Assembly: GCA_051005235.1 (NCBI GenBank)
Contig: JBPCJO010000021.1
Span: 1 to 35,960, forward strand
DNA: 35,960 nt
Direction: 5' to 3'
From: JALQXV01 sp051005235
GTDB taxonomy: Bacteria > Patescibacteriota > Saccharimonadia > Saccharimonadales > 2-12-FULL-41-12
Shown: positions 7,884 to 15,372 of the stretch, piece by piece
How positions within the stretch are numbered: position 1 is the first letter of the stretch
Layout of the letters: the number at the start of each line of letters is the position of its first letter
Notes under the pieces: generated by a model
Databases searched by the model: none
What the model was told of the DNA's origin: nothing
What the model saw: only the letters and a program-made list of their open reading frames with translations
Program-made: the position numbers and the translations under genes

Positions 7884-8096
7884 TTAGCTCATGACAATCA
7901 GCAGTAATGACATTGAAAAAACAATTGCCGTTACGATCGTGATCTGGTGAATTGTTTGGTCCGACCCACGGCGTACCGTATTCACCTCACCGCCACCGCC
8001 CAGGCCAGCACCTAAGCCAGCACCTCGTGTTTGCAATAAAATTAGGATTGTCATAATAACCATCGACACAATCGCGATATAACCAAAAATACTCAT
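7884..8096 (-). CDS. secG: Preprotein translocase subunit SecG
   Basis: 70 residues with two transmembrane helices (about 5-22 and 50-68) joined by the diagnostic SecG loop LLQTRGAGLGAGLGGGGEVNTVRRG. SecG is the small accessory subunit of the SecYEG channel in the cytoplasmic membrane. The ATG overlaps the stop of the upstream small membrane protein gene by four bases, implying translational coupling within one operon. Confidence 0.93.
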   Translation of the reverse strand: MSIFGYIAIVSMVIMTILILLQTRGAGLGAGLGGGGEVNTVRRGSDQTIHQITIVTAIVFSMSLLLIVMS

Positions 8097-8476
8097 TTTA
8101 CTTGATCCTCCAGAATAGTCAGTACTAAGTAGTTTACCAGCCCAATGATCATGCCTGCAAGCATAGCCGCTCCAAAGTTATCTACCTGAAGCGGATCATA
8201 CAGCGCGCTGGCTAGCAATACCATCAAACCGTTGATCACAATCATAAACAATCCGAGGCTAAATAAAATAGCCGGCAACGATAACAACACAACGATTGGC
8301 TTGATAACCGTGTTAACAATAGCAAGAACAAATCCGGCAATCACAATCACCCGCAGCCGGCTTTGATAATCAATGCTATCCCCCAGTAGTCCGGCCGCTA
8401 TCCAGAGGCCAAGCGACGACACAAACCAGCGAAATCCAAACCTAACAACCCGTGAAAGTTTACGATTATTATCCAT
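8093..8476 (-). CDS. Phage holin family 4-2 / YvlD-like membrane protein
   Basis: 127 residues with four predicted transmembrane helices (about 15-32, 43-64, 68-90 and 101-121). The NTVIKPIVVLLSLPAILFSLGLF segment with conserved N..KP and LP..I...GL is typical of the Phage_holin_4_2 family, which despite its name is a chromosomal membrane protein of unknown function in most bacteria. It overlaps the end of pepP by eight bases and the start of secG by four, so it is part of that operon. Confidence 0.8.
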   Translation of the reverse strand: MDNNRKLSRVVRFGFRWFVSSLGLWIAAGLLGDSIDYQSRLRVIVIAGFVLAIVNTVIKPIVVLLSLPAILFSLGLFMIVINGLMVLLASALYDPLQVDNFGAAMLAGMIIGLVNYLVLTILEDQVK

Positions 8477-9731
8477 TGTTAGTGCTTATTGTAAGAGAGC
8501 TGAGGTTCTTAGGCAATGCATCGGACAAAACTTTGCAGCCATCTTTTGTAATAAGCACGTCATCTTCTAACCGAATGCCAACCTGATCCTGCCGACTATA
8601 AATGCCCGGCTCAACCGTCAAAACCATGCCCGCCGCCAGCGGTTTTTGATAATCCCCCACATCATGCACATCAATACCCAAGAAGTGAGACGTGGAGTGA
8701 GGATAAAACTCTCGCACCGACTCCTTGGTAATTTCGTTTATAAGTCCGAGTTTTTGGAGCTGTTCGCCCATGTGCTGGAAAACTAATTCTTCATACTCTT
8801 TTATTGTAATCCCTGGCTTCAACAAGCTTACGGCATAGGCGTGCACCTCACTTACCGCACTAAAAAGTTGCCCCTGACGTTTGTTTGGCGCGTATGACAC
8901 GGTACGAGTTATATCGGCGGCGTAACCATTATGAGTCAGCCCAATGTCGAGTAGCAACGTGCTTTTTTTATTGATTTTACTGTTGTTCTTCACATAGTGC
9001 AGCGTCAAGGCGTTCGTACCGCTGGCGATAATCGGGTCATAGGCGTAGGCCGACTGCTGGTTGGTTGCAAAGCGACTTACTTCGGCCAAGAGCTCATGCT
9101 CGTAGTCTATATTCGGTCGTACGCTTTCGATGTGCTCAAAGAGTCTTTGAGTTTTAGTAATCGCCTGCTGAATCGCATCAATTTCATAGTCTGATTTGAT
9201 CATCCGCATATTAGTGAGGTGCGACCGGACATCAATGATTTTTAGTGATTTAGTTTCAGCCTGCATTCTGGTTAGTAATCGTTGCCGACTTGGATTAGTG
9301 AACATTTCGTAATGTTCGATGTAACTTTCGGGCGGTGTCAGCGTCGCTACTTTTTTTAGCCGTTTTAAACTAGTGGCAAGCCGCTTCCAGCCTTCGGTGG
9401 CTGTCAGAATTGTTTGAATGCCAGAAACCTGCGTCATGTGTGTGGTGTCGAGTACGCCCTCAAAAGCTATCCGTACCTCGCTGCGTTCGGGAACAATAAG
9501 ATATTCGGTGTTGGCGTCGATAACTAAGATGACTTCTGGCTCTTTGAGGCCGGTCAGGTAAAAGAAGTTGCTGTCTTGCTGGAACGGGAAGGCCCGGTCG
9601 CCACTGGCTTGCATAAAACTGTTTCCGGTAATAACGACCAGCTCAGGAGATTCATTATGGGCAGCGAGTAGCTCGCCTAGTTGGCGACGCTTAGATATAT
9701 GAAATTCTACGCCAGCTTGCTTTAGATTCAT
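8469..9731 (-). CDS. pepP: Xaa-Pro aminopeptidase (M24B)
   Basis: About 420 residues. The N-terminal aminopeptidase-P domain (FPFQQDSNFFYLTG) is followed by the pita-bread metallopeptidase domain with all five metal ligands visible in order: D in LLLDIGLTH, D in AADITRT, H in STSHFLGIDVHDVG, E in TVEPGIY and E in GIRLEDDV. It removes an N-terminal residue preceding proline and probably works with imported peptides in the cytoplasm. The ATG at 9731 is chosen because homologs begin close to this point; a TTG at 9770 with TACAAT eight bases upstream is an alternative that would add 13 residues. It is the first gene of the cluster with secG and the peptide-binding protein. Confidence 0.88.
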   Translation of the reverse strand: MNLKQAGVEFHISKRRQLGELLAAHNESPELVVITGNSFMQASGDRAFPFQQDSNFFYLTGLKEPEVILVIDANTEYLIVPERSEVRIAFEGVLDTTHMTQVSGIQTILTATEGWKRLATSLKRLKKVATLTPPESYIEHYEMFTNPSRQRLLTRMQAETKSLKIIDVRSHLTNMRMIKSDYEIDAIQQAITKTQRLFEHIESVRPNIDYEHELLAEVSRFATNQQSAYAYDPIIASGTNALTLHYVKNNSKINKKSTLLLDIGLTHNGYAADITRTVSYAPNKRQGQLFSAVSEVHAYAVSLLKPGITIKEYEELVFQHMGEQLQKLGLINEITKESVREFYPHSTSHFLGIDVHDVGDYQKPLAAGMVLTVEPGIYSRQDQVGIRLEDDVLITKDGCKVLSDALPKNLSSLTISTNNG

Positions 9732-9837
9732 TTTAAAAGTCCCAATAGGTTTTTTCTGATCGACGTTCAATTATTAATATTGTAACTTACTTGAGTATTT
9801 TTTAAACAGCTTCGCACAATGTACTAATCACCACTTT

Positions 9838-9908
9838 TTGAAAGTATGAATTCAGTTCATACTTTCAACTGATCATAGTATGATCTGCCGGCATACTAAG
9901 TTCATACT
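9838..9908. repeat. Cluster of five AGTATGAA/TTCATACT half-sites (operator-like)
   Basis: TTGAAAGTATGAA (9838-9850) and TTCATACTTTCAA (9856-9868) form a perfect 13-bp inverted repeat with a 5-base loop. TAGTATG (9876-9882) and CATACTA (9892-9898) form a second one, and TTCATACT recurs at 9901-9908. The cluster lies between the SGNH hydrolase stop and pepP, with no T run on either strand, so it looks more like binding sites than a terminator. Confidence 0.55.
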
Positions 9909-9957
9909 ATTAAAAATTGCTATTTAAACATAACGATGATCGAACTACCGTATACTT

Positions 9958-10662
9958 CTACAGCCGTTCCAAAAACACCGGCGCCCAGTTCTCGCGGTAG
10001 GCAGTGTTTGAGGGGTGGAACCAGTCTGGCGCAAAGGTTTTAAAACCACCGTTACGTTGTATTTGATCATGCAAAGGTACAAGCTCGAAGCCGTGTTTAT
10101 CGGCCAAACGATACATGATTTCGTTCGCTCTGATTACGTTCGGCTCTTTGCTTTTAAAGCGGCTTCCACCGAAGTACGGTATGTCGCTGATAATTGTCTG
10201 AGGAGGCAACTGGCTCATTAGCTCATTCATATCTGATTCGAACTGCTGGGCATCAAAATTAACCATGTTGTTAGCGCCGATTTCTATAGTTATAATAGTT
10301 TGATCGTCGGTGTTTAGAGCTTGCAAGGCTGGAAGTTGCGTCTCTATAACGTCGCGCACTTTCGCGCCAGACTTACTTAGGTTTACAAGGCGTACCGGCT
10401 TACTTTTGCGCTCCATAAGCTGTTGCCTAATCAACCCAGGGTAACCTTTGTCGGGCTGAGTGGCACCAATGCCCTGGGCGGTAGAATCGCCAAGCGCCAC
10501 ATACAGAATTTCGCCGGCAACGGCTGGCTTTAGGTTATTTTCTTCCCAGTAATGTCGGTAGCGGCTAATCTGAGTCCATAAAACAAACAGGCTCAAAGCG
10601 AATAAAACGACCGCGACAATGCCGGTGATACCTAGGAATTTAAGGACAATTGCAATACTCAT
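9958..10662 (-). CDS. Membrane-anchored SGNH/GDSL hydrolase
   Basis: 234 residues. Residues about 8-29 form an N-terminal transmembrane helix (LGITGIVAVVLFALSLFVLW). The extracellular part has the SGNH blocks: ALGDSTAQG with nucleophile Ser60, a block with SKSGAKV, IEIGANN with the conserved Asn, and DWFHPS with the Asp/His pair. Such enzymes remove acyl groups from lipids, peptidoglycan or polysaccharide at the cell surface; the substrate is not evident. It follows uvrC by seven bases and is probably co-transcribed with it. Confidence 0.8.
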   Translation of the reverse strand: MSIAIVLKFLGITGIVAVVLFALSLFVLWTQISRYRHYWEENNLKPAVAGEILYVALGDSTAQGIGATQPDKGYPGLIRQQLMERKSKPVRLVNLSKSGAKVRDVIETQLPALQALNTDDQTIITIEIGANNMVNFDAQQFESDMNELMSQLPPQTIISDIPYFGGSRFKSKEPNVIRANEIMYRLADKHGFELVPLHDQIQRNGGFKTFAPDWFHPSNTAYRENWAPVFLERL

Positions 10663-10669
10663 ACTGTTA

Positions 10670-12133
10670 CTACTGTACTACTTCGGGGCGGTTGTCGACA
10701 ATAATTTTAGCTTTTGAGCTACCAATTATGTTGGCAATGTCGGCTTCGCTGGCCTCAAACACACCTTTTGTGCTCCCAAAATGTCGTTGCAATAACTTGC
10801 GCGAACCTGACCCGATGCCCGGCATTTCTTCGAGGACGTTTACTTTTTGGCGGGCACGTTTAAGCACACTGTGATAGCTAACCGCAAAGCGGTGACTTTC
10901 GTCCCGCACTCGCATTAACAGTTTTAACGCGTCGTCGTTATGCCTCAAAACAATCACGTTAAAGTTAGCAATTTTTGACCGATCGTTGTCGGCAAACTCA
11001 GGCAAGATAATTTCTTCGTAGCGTTTTGCTAAGCCGATCATGGAGATATTATGGCCGCATTTATGCATGGCCTCGTAGGCAGCGCCGACCTGGCCTTTGC
11101 CGCCGTCGATCAGGAACAAATCAGGTAATCCCCATTGCTTGACGTTTTTCTCGCTCAGGCGACGGCTAATTGCTTCGTTCATATGTCCAAAGTCGTTATT
11201 GCCCGCCAGCCTCATTTTAAACTTGCGGTACTGGTTTTTATCGGGCACGCCGCCGCTAAATACGACCATGCTAGCCGCGTTGTCGGTACCGCTCATGTGG
11301 CTAATGTCGAAGCCCTCGATGCGGCGCGGCGGCATGTCTAGGTTTATTATTTCGGCTAAGCGCATTAAGCCGTTATCTTTACTAATATCGTGCAGTTCGC
11401 GATCGCCAAAGATAATTTGTTTTTCTAGAGCTTTTAAGCCGCGTAGCTGGTTGCGGTAGCTGGCCGCCTCTTCAAATTTATGGGCTTTGGCAGCCTGGTT
11501 CATCGATTTTTCGATGTCTACAATTAGTTTTTTGCGACTGCCGCGCAGGTACATCATTAAGTGGCGCAGATTGCGGCAATAGTCGTCGAGCGTTGTCATG
11601 CCAGACTCTAGGCCGGGGCACAGACCAATCTGCGCTTGTAAACACGCCCGTTTTGGAATGTTAGTCGGCGCGTGCATCGAGTACGGAAAAACTTTTCGTA
11701 AATGTTTAAGCGCCGTAGCGATGCCTACTTTACTAATGTACGGGCCGAAGTATTCGGCTCTATCGTCAAGCGGCCGCCTCGTATAACTAACTGTCGGGTG
11801 CTTACTTTTTATATCTATACGAACGTAAATAAAACTTTTGTCGTCTCTTAGCAAAATGTTGTAGCGCGGCATATACCGCCGGACCATTTCGGCCTCCACA
11901 AATAGGGCGTCCAGCTCGGTTTCGAGCGTTACCCAATCGGTGTCAGTGATTTCGTTTACCAGGGCGTCGGTTTTTGGGTCACGCGTCCGGCTTTTTTGAA
12001 AATAATGCCGTACGCGGTTGCGCAAATTGGCCGCCTTACCCACATAGATAATTTCGTTTTTTGCGTCTTTATGAAAATAGACACCCGGGCTGGTGGGCAG
12101 TTCTTGTAATTTGGCTTCGAGCTTGGCGTTCAC
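10670..12133 (-). CDS. uvrC: UvrABC system protein C (short form)
   Basis: 487 residues against about 600 in most bacteria. Domains in order: GIY-YIG nuclease at the N-terminus (SPGVYFHKDAKNEIIYVGKA) making the 3' incision, a UVR motif contacting UvrB (about 195-235), the RNase-H-like nuclease domain for the 5' incision (IEGFDISHMSGTDNAASMVV, FLIDGGKGQV), and a C-terminal helix-hairpin-helix (MPGIGSGSRKLLQRHFGS). All catalytic parts appear present; the reduction is in linker regions. The start is GTG, seven bases after a perfect TATAAT, so the mRNA is predicted leaderless. uvrA lies elsewhere in this window. Confidence 0.93.
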   Translation of the reverse strand: MNAKLEAKLQELPTSPGVYFHKDAKNEIIYVGKAANLRNRVRHYFQKSRTRDPKTDALVNEITDTDWVTLETELDALFVEAEMVRRYMPRYNILLRDDKSFIYVRIDIKSKHPTVSYTRRPLDDRAEYFGPYISKVGIATALKHLRKVFPYSMHAPTNIPKRACLQAQIGLCPGLESGMTTLDDYCRNLRHLMMYLRGSRKKLIVDIEKSMNQAAKAHKFEEAASYRNQLRGLKALEKQIIFGDRELHDISKDNGLMRLAEIINLDMPPRRIEGFDISHMSGTDNAASMVVFSGGVPDKNQYRKFKMRLAGNNDFGHMNEAISRRLSEKNVKQWGLPDLFLIDGGKGQVGAAYEAMHKCGHNISMIGLAKRYEEIILPEFADNDRSKIANFNVIVLRHNDDALKLLMRVRDESHRFAVSYHSVLKRARQKVNVLEEMPGIGSGSRKLLQRHFGSTKGVFEASEADIANIIGSSKAKIIVDNRPEVVQ

Positions 12134-12146
12134 ACTTTATATTATA
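12131..12146 (-). promoter_or_regulatory. Leaderless-type promoter of uvrC
   Basis: TATAAT on the minus strand (12141-12146), seven bases (ATAAAGT), then the GTG start codon at 12131-12133. There is no Shine-Dalgarno sequence. Confidence 0.55.
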
Positions 12147-12194
12147 TAGCCCCTGGTGCAAAACCGCATTTAGGAACTTGCGTGGCTTCTACAA

Positions 12195-12262
12195 GTGTAT
12201 GTAACTACTATACCTCGCGTTCATTAAGATTTAATGAAACCCAGGTATAGTGCGCAATACAC
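12195..12262. repeat. Imperfect palindrome, copy A of a dispersed element
   Basis: Arms CTATACCTCGCGTTCATTAA (12208-12227) and its near-complement (12231-12250) surround a 3-base loop, with three mismatches. An outer GTGTAT/ATACAC pair (12195-12200, 12257-12262) can lengthen the stem. The same arms occur in perfect form at 31324-31374. It lies between the trhO stop and the uvrC promoter and has no T run. Confidence 0.7.
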
Positions 12263-12294
12263 AAGTACTACAAGCCGTAGGGGTTGATACTGAT

Positions 12295-12329
12295 CCGATG
12301 ATTACGCCTGGCCATGCGTTTGTAATCGG
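12295..12329 (-). other. Hairpin just downstream of trhO
   Basis: CCG (12295-12297) with ATTAC, a GC-rich loop region and GTAATCGG (ending 12329) can fold into a bulged hairpin starting four bases past the trhO stop. The sequence beyond it is not T-rich, so it may protect the mRNA 3' end rather than terminate. Confidence 0.3.
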
Positions 12330-12332
12330 CAC

Positions 12333-13217
12333 TTAAACTCGGACTGATTGGTGTGCGGCCAGATCGCACAACGTCTTATTGTCGACACAGTCGTCGCAAA
12401 TTAAGACGAGGCGATTACACGACACTTCGGCGCAGTTCTCGTAGTTACTGGTTTTACCGCTGCAGTGGACGCAAGTGCCGATCACTGCCGGGTTGTCAGA
12501 AAAATTGTGGTTCATGCGGTCATCAAAAATGTAGAGTGAGCCCTCCCATAGGCCTTCGTCACCGTATTTTTCGCCGTATTTTACTATGCCGCCGTCGATC
12601 TGATAGACCTCTTCAAAACCGCGGTTCTTCATGAGTACGCTGAGTGCTTCGCAGCGGATACCGCCAGTGCAATACGTAACAACTGGTTTGTCTTTAATGT
12701 CGTCGTATTTGCCGCTTTCAAGTTCGGCAACAAAATCACGGGTGGTGCGCGTGTCGGGCACGACGGCATTTTTGAACTTACCGACCGCTGCCTCGTAGGC
12801 GTTGCGGCCGTCGAAGAAGACCACGTCGTCACCGCGCTCTTCGACCAGTTTATGTACTTGCTCAGGTTTAAGATGTTTGCCGCCGCCGACCACGCCGTTT
12901 TCGTTGACTTTAAGTTCTTCGGGCCGGTCAAATGCGACGAGCTCTGGCTTTACTTTAATGCTAAGACGCGGAAAGGCCGTGTTTTTGGTTTCGCTCCACT
13001 TATACATAATGCCTTTAAAAACAACCGATTTATTCATCTCACTTTTATATGTACGAAGACTCTTTAAATCACCTTCGAGAGTGGCGTTAATACCATGGAG
13101 GCTAATAATAACGCGGCCTTTGAGGTCAAGCCGCATACAGAGCTCGCGCTGCCAGCGCATTGTCATTTGCGGATCAGCGACAGGCACGAATTTATAGAAT
13201 AGGATTACTTTCTTCAT
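12333..13217 (-). CDS. trhO: tRNA uridine(34) hydroxylase / rhodanese-domain protein TrhO (YceA)
   Basis: 294 residues. The N-terminal ferredoxin-like domain (ILFYKFVPVADPQ, GRVIISLHGINATLEGD) is followed by a rhodanese domain whose active loop YCTGGIRCE carries Cys183. The C-terminal tail has six cysteines in pairs (C249/C252, C262/C267, C274/C277), consistent with a metal-binding knuckle as in this family. TrhO makes 5-hydroxyuridine at wobble position 34 of certain tRNAs, the first step towards cmo5U/mcmo5U. This fits a window with a CmoM-like methyltransferase and MnmA. A leaderless start is supported by TATAAT seven bases before the ATG. Confidence 0.92.
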   Translation of the reverse strand: MKKVILFYKFVPVADPQMTMRWQRELCMRLDLKGRVIISLHGINATLEGDLKSLRTYKSEMNKSVVFKGIMYKWSETKNTAFPRLSIKVKPELVAFDRPEELKVNENGVVGGGKHLKPEQVHKLVEERGDDVVFFDGRNAYEAAVGKFKNAVVPDTRTTRDFVAELESGKYDDIKDKPVVTYCTGGIRCEALSVLMKNRGFEEVYQIDGGIVKYGEKYGDEGLWEGSLYIFDDRMNHNFSDNPAVIGTCVHCSGKTSNYENCAEVSCNRLVLICDDCVDNKTLCDLAAHQSVRV

Positions 13218-13230
13218 CTAGCCTATTATA
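13215..13230 (-). promoter_or_regulatory. Leaderless-type promoter of trhO
   Basis: TATAAT on the minus strand (13225-13230), seven bases (AGGCTAG), then ATG at 13215-13217. No Shine-Dalgarno sequence fits in this space. Confidence 0.55.
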
Positions 13231-13518
13231 ACAGATTGAACTCTCTGTCTGGAGTAGGTCTAATCGGCAGCATAATAGCGTGTCATGAAAATTTCAAACA
13301 CCTGCGTCAAGTTAAAAATTCGCGAACTGTTGACAAGCGTGGTATAATACTCCTTAAGTTTAATAAAATAAAGGAAAGGGCCGGCAAAACACATGATAGA
13401 GACAGCAAACCTTACGTCGACTCTTTCACTCTCTCGTTAAGTTCTACTACTAAATTTAACTTCTTTCAAAATTACATCAATCTTACAAATGGCCTTCTTT
13501 TAGGAGGACGGCCGCCTT
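13231..13518 (+). promoter_or_regulatory. Promoter and structured leader of the ABC exporter gene
   Basis: This gene-poor stretch holds an extended -10 promoter TGGTATAAT (13340-13348) and a leader of roughly 165 bases. The leader contains a possible 15-codon peptide (ATG 13393 to TAA 13438-13440, MIETANLTSTLSLSR) preceded by a purine-rich GGAAAGGG. At its end CCTTCT (13493-13498) can pair with the AGGAGG ribosome binding site (13502-13507) across three bases, so translation of the exporter may be controlled. Confidence 0.45.
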
Positions 13519-15294
13519 ATGAACACTACCCTAAAAACACTCAAAATTTGTTGGCAGGCTGCCTGGAAATACCCGAAGTACGTTATCGGTCTATTAATTA
13601 TGGTGCCGGTGGCAATTATCACTTTACGTTTGCTGCCTGCCCTCATTGTGGCCGACATCATTAACCGGCTGAGCACGGGTGACTTTGTGGCGGGTGAAGT
13701 TTGGGATAGTTTTGGTAAAGATATTGTTTTGTATTCTGTGCTTTTGCTTGGTAGTGGCGTGGTCGCCTGGCGGATCCTGATTTATTTAATCTGGAAGCTA
13801 GAAAGCTATGTACAGCGTGATCTATACCGGACTATGTTTAACAAATTTATGGAACTAGGGGCAGACTTTCATTCTAATAGTTTTGGTGGCTCGCTCGTTT
13901 CACAAACCAACAAACTGGTCGGGGCTTATACACGTTTGCAAGATACCTTTACATTTCAGGTATATACATTGCTGATTAGTTTTACGTTTATATCGGTAGT
14001 ATTGTATCCGCGAGCACCTCAGTTTGTGTGGGCGCTATGGGGATTCTCAATTATCTTTATTATATTCGCGTTGTGGTTAAGCCGCCGCGTGCGCAAACTT
14101 TCGGCAATTGAGGCCCATGCTCAAAATAAGGTTACCGGTTACCTGGCGGACGCCATTACAAATATTATGGCTATTAAAAGTTTTGCTTCGGCAAAAAAAG
14201 AACAACAGCGTTTTAACCATGTTACCGAGCAGACACGTCATCGTGCGCTTGACGTAATGTGGGCTACAACCAAGCGAGATATTGCTTTGTCAACGATTAC
14301 CACGTCGATTGGTATTTTGGCGTTGGTGGCCGCGATTATTGCGGTGGTAATATATGGTTCTAGCATTGGCACAGTCTTTTTGTTACTCGCCTACACCGCC
14401 GACATGACCGAACGGCTTTGGCAGCTGAGTTCAACCACTCTGCGAACCTATAACCGAGCAATCGGTGACGCCCAGGACGCCATCTTGACGCTAGAACTTA
14501 AACCGACTGTCAAAAATCTACCGCAACCTAATTTGCTCGAGGTGCCTTCGGCGCGCATTACCTTTGATAAGATGGTTTTTGCACACCCTGAGTCAGCCTA
14601 TGATGTCTTGTTCGAAGATTTTAGTCTTGATATAGAGCCAGGCACTAAAGTTGGCCTGGTTGGACGTTCCGGTTCGGGAAAGACAACCTTAACACGCTTA
14701 CTACTGCGTTTTATGGACATAGACTCTGGAAAAATATTAATTGATGGCCAAGATATCGCGCAAACTACCCAAGAAGATCTGCGGAAGCATATTGCTTATG
14801 TCCCGCAAGAACCTATATTGTTTCATCGTTCACTGGCAGAGAATATTGGCTACGGCAACCCGACCGCAAACCATGCAGAAATTGAGCAGGCGGCCGAGAT
14901 GGCACACGCCCATGAGTTCATTAAAGATTTGCCCAAAACCTACGAGACACTCGTTGGCGAACGAGGCATTAAATTATCCGGTGGCCAGCGGCAGCGCATC
15001 GCGATTGCCCGGGCTATGATTAAAGACGCACCAATTCTGTTGCTCGACGAAGCAACCAGCGCCCTAGACAGTGAATCAGAACGTTTGATCCAAGACGCCT
15101 TGTGGAAACTTATGGAAGGCAAAACTGCAATTGTAATCGCCCATCGCCTAAGCACAATTCAAAAGATGGACCGGATCGTGGTACTCGATAAAGGCCAAAT
15201 TATTGAACAAGGCTCTCATAAAGAGCTGGTTGAGCATGGTGGCGTCTATTCCGAACTGTGGAAGCACCAATCTGGAGGCTTCCTGGAGGATTGA
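13519..15294 (+). CDS. ABC exporter, fused membrane and ATPase domains
   Basis: 591 residues. The N-terminal exporter-type membrane domain (about 20-320, six hydrophobic segments) is followed by a nucleotide-binding domain with Walker A GRSGSGKTT (382-390), Q-loop in YVPQEP, signature LSGGQ (486-490), Walker B ILLLDE (506-511) and the H-loop His542. It is a half-transporter of the multidrug/lipid exporter type that works as a dimer; with no second half-transporter beside it, a homodimer is likely. The substrate is unknown. The start follows AGGAGG 11 bases upstream. It ends in TGA, showing TGA is a stop here. It is a monocistronic plus-strand gene. Confidence 0.88.
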   Translation: MNTTLKTLKICWQAAWKYPKYVIGLLIMVPVAIITLRLLPALIVADIINRLSTGDFVAGEVWDSFGKDIVLYSVLLLGSGVVAWRILIYLIWKLESYVQRDLYRTMFNKFMELGADFHSNSFGGSLVSQTNKLVGAYTRLQDTFTFQVYTLLISFTFISVVLYPRAPQFVWALWGFSIIFIIFALWLSRRVRKLSAIEAHAQNKVTGYLADAITNIMAIKSFASAKKEQQRFNHVTEQTRHRALDVMWATTKRDIALSTITTSIGILALVAAIIAVVIYGSSIGTVFLLLAYTADMTERLWQLSSTTLRTYNRAIGDAQDAILTLELKPTVKNLPQPNLLEVPSARITFDKMVFAHPESAYDVLFEDFSLDIEPGTKVGLVGRSGSGKTTLTRLLLRFMDIDSGKILIDGQDIAQTTQEDLRKHIAYVPQEPILFHRSLAENIGYGNPTANHAEIEQAAEMAHAHEFIKDLPKTYETLVGERGIKLSGGQRQRIAIARAMIKDAPILLLDEATSALDSESERLIQDALWKLMEGKTAIVIAHRLSTIQKMDRIVVLDKGQIIEQGSHKELVEHGGVYSELWKHQSGGFLED

Positions 15295-15295
15295 A

Positions 15296-15304
15296 TTATC
15301 CACA
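15296..15304 (+). other. Consensus-like DnaA box
   Basis: TTATCCACA matches the canonical DnaA box and lies immediately after the exporter stop codon. It is isolated, and one match in a window of this size is not improbable by chance. Confidence 0.2.
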
Positions 15305-15335
15305 AGCATGATGTAGATTTGACTGTAAAAATGGG

Positions 15336-15364
15336 TTGAGCGAATACTGTTGTTTTGCCATAAT
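15336..15364 (+). promoter_or_regulatory. Promoter of the 8-cysteine secreted protein, leaderless type
   Basis: TTGAGC (15336-15341), a 17-base spacer and CATAAT (15359-15364) are followed by eight bases and the ATG at 15373. Both boxes and the spacing agree with a sigma-70 promoter, and no ribosome binding site fits before the ATG. Confidence 0.6.
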
Positions 15365-15372
15365 GTATTGAA

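Noticed and set aside
9838..9868. 13-bp inverted repeat as an intrinsic terminator
   Set aside because: The stem is AT-rich and neither strand has a T run after it; the repeated half-sites next to it fit binding sites better.
13236..13664. Open frame on the plus strand overlapping the ABC exporter start
   Set aside because: It spans the promoter and leader and then overlaps the exporter in another frame; its predicted product has no domain-like pattern, whereas the exporter has full motifs.
15296..15304. Replication origin suggested by TTATCCACA, and a TTTTCCACA-like site near 26728
   Set aside because: Single isolated boxes 11 kb apart, with no dnaA/dnaN genes, no box cluster and no AT-rich unwinding region; chance occurrence is plausible.
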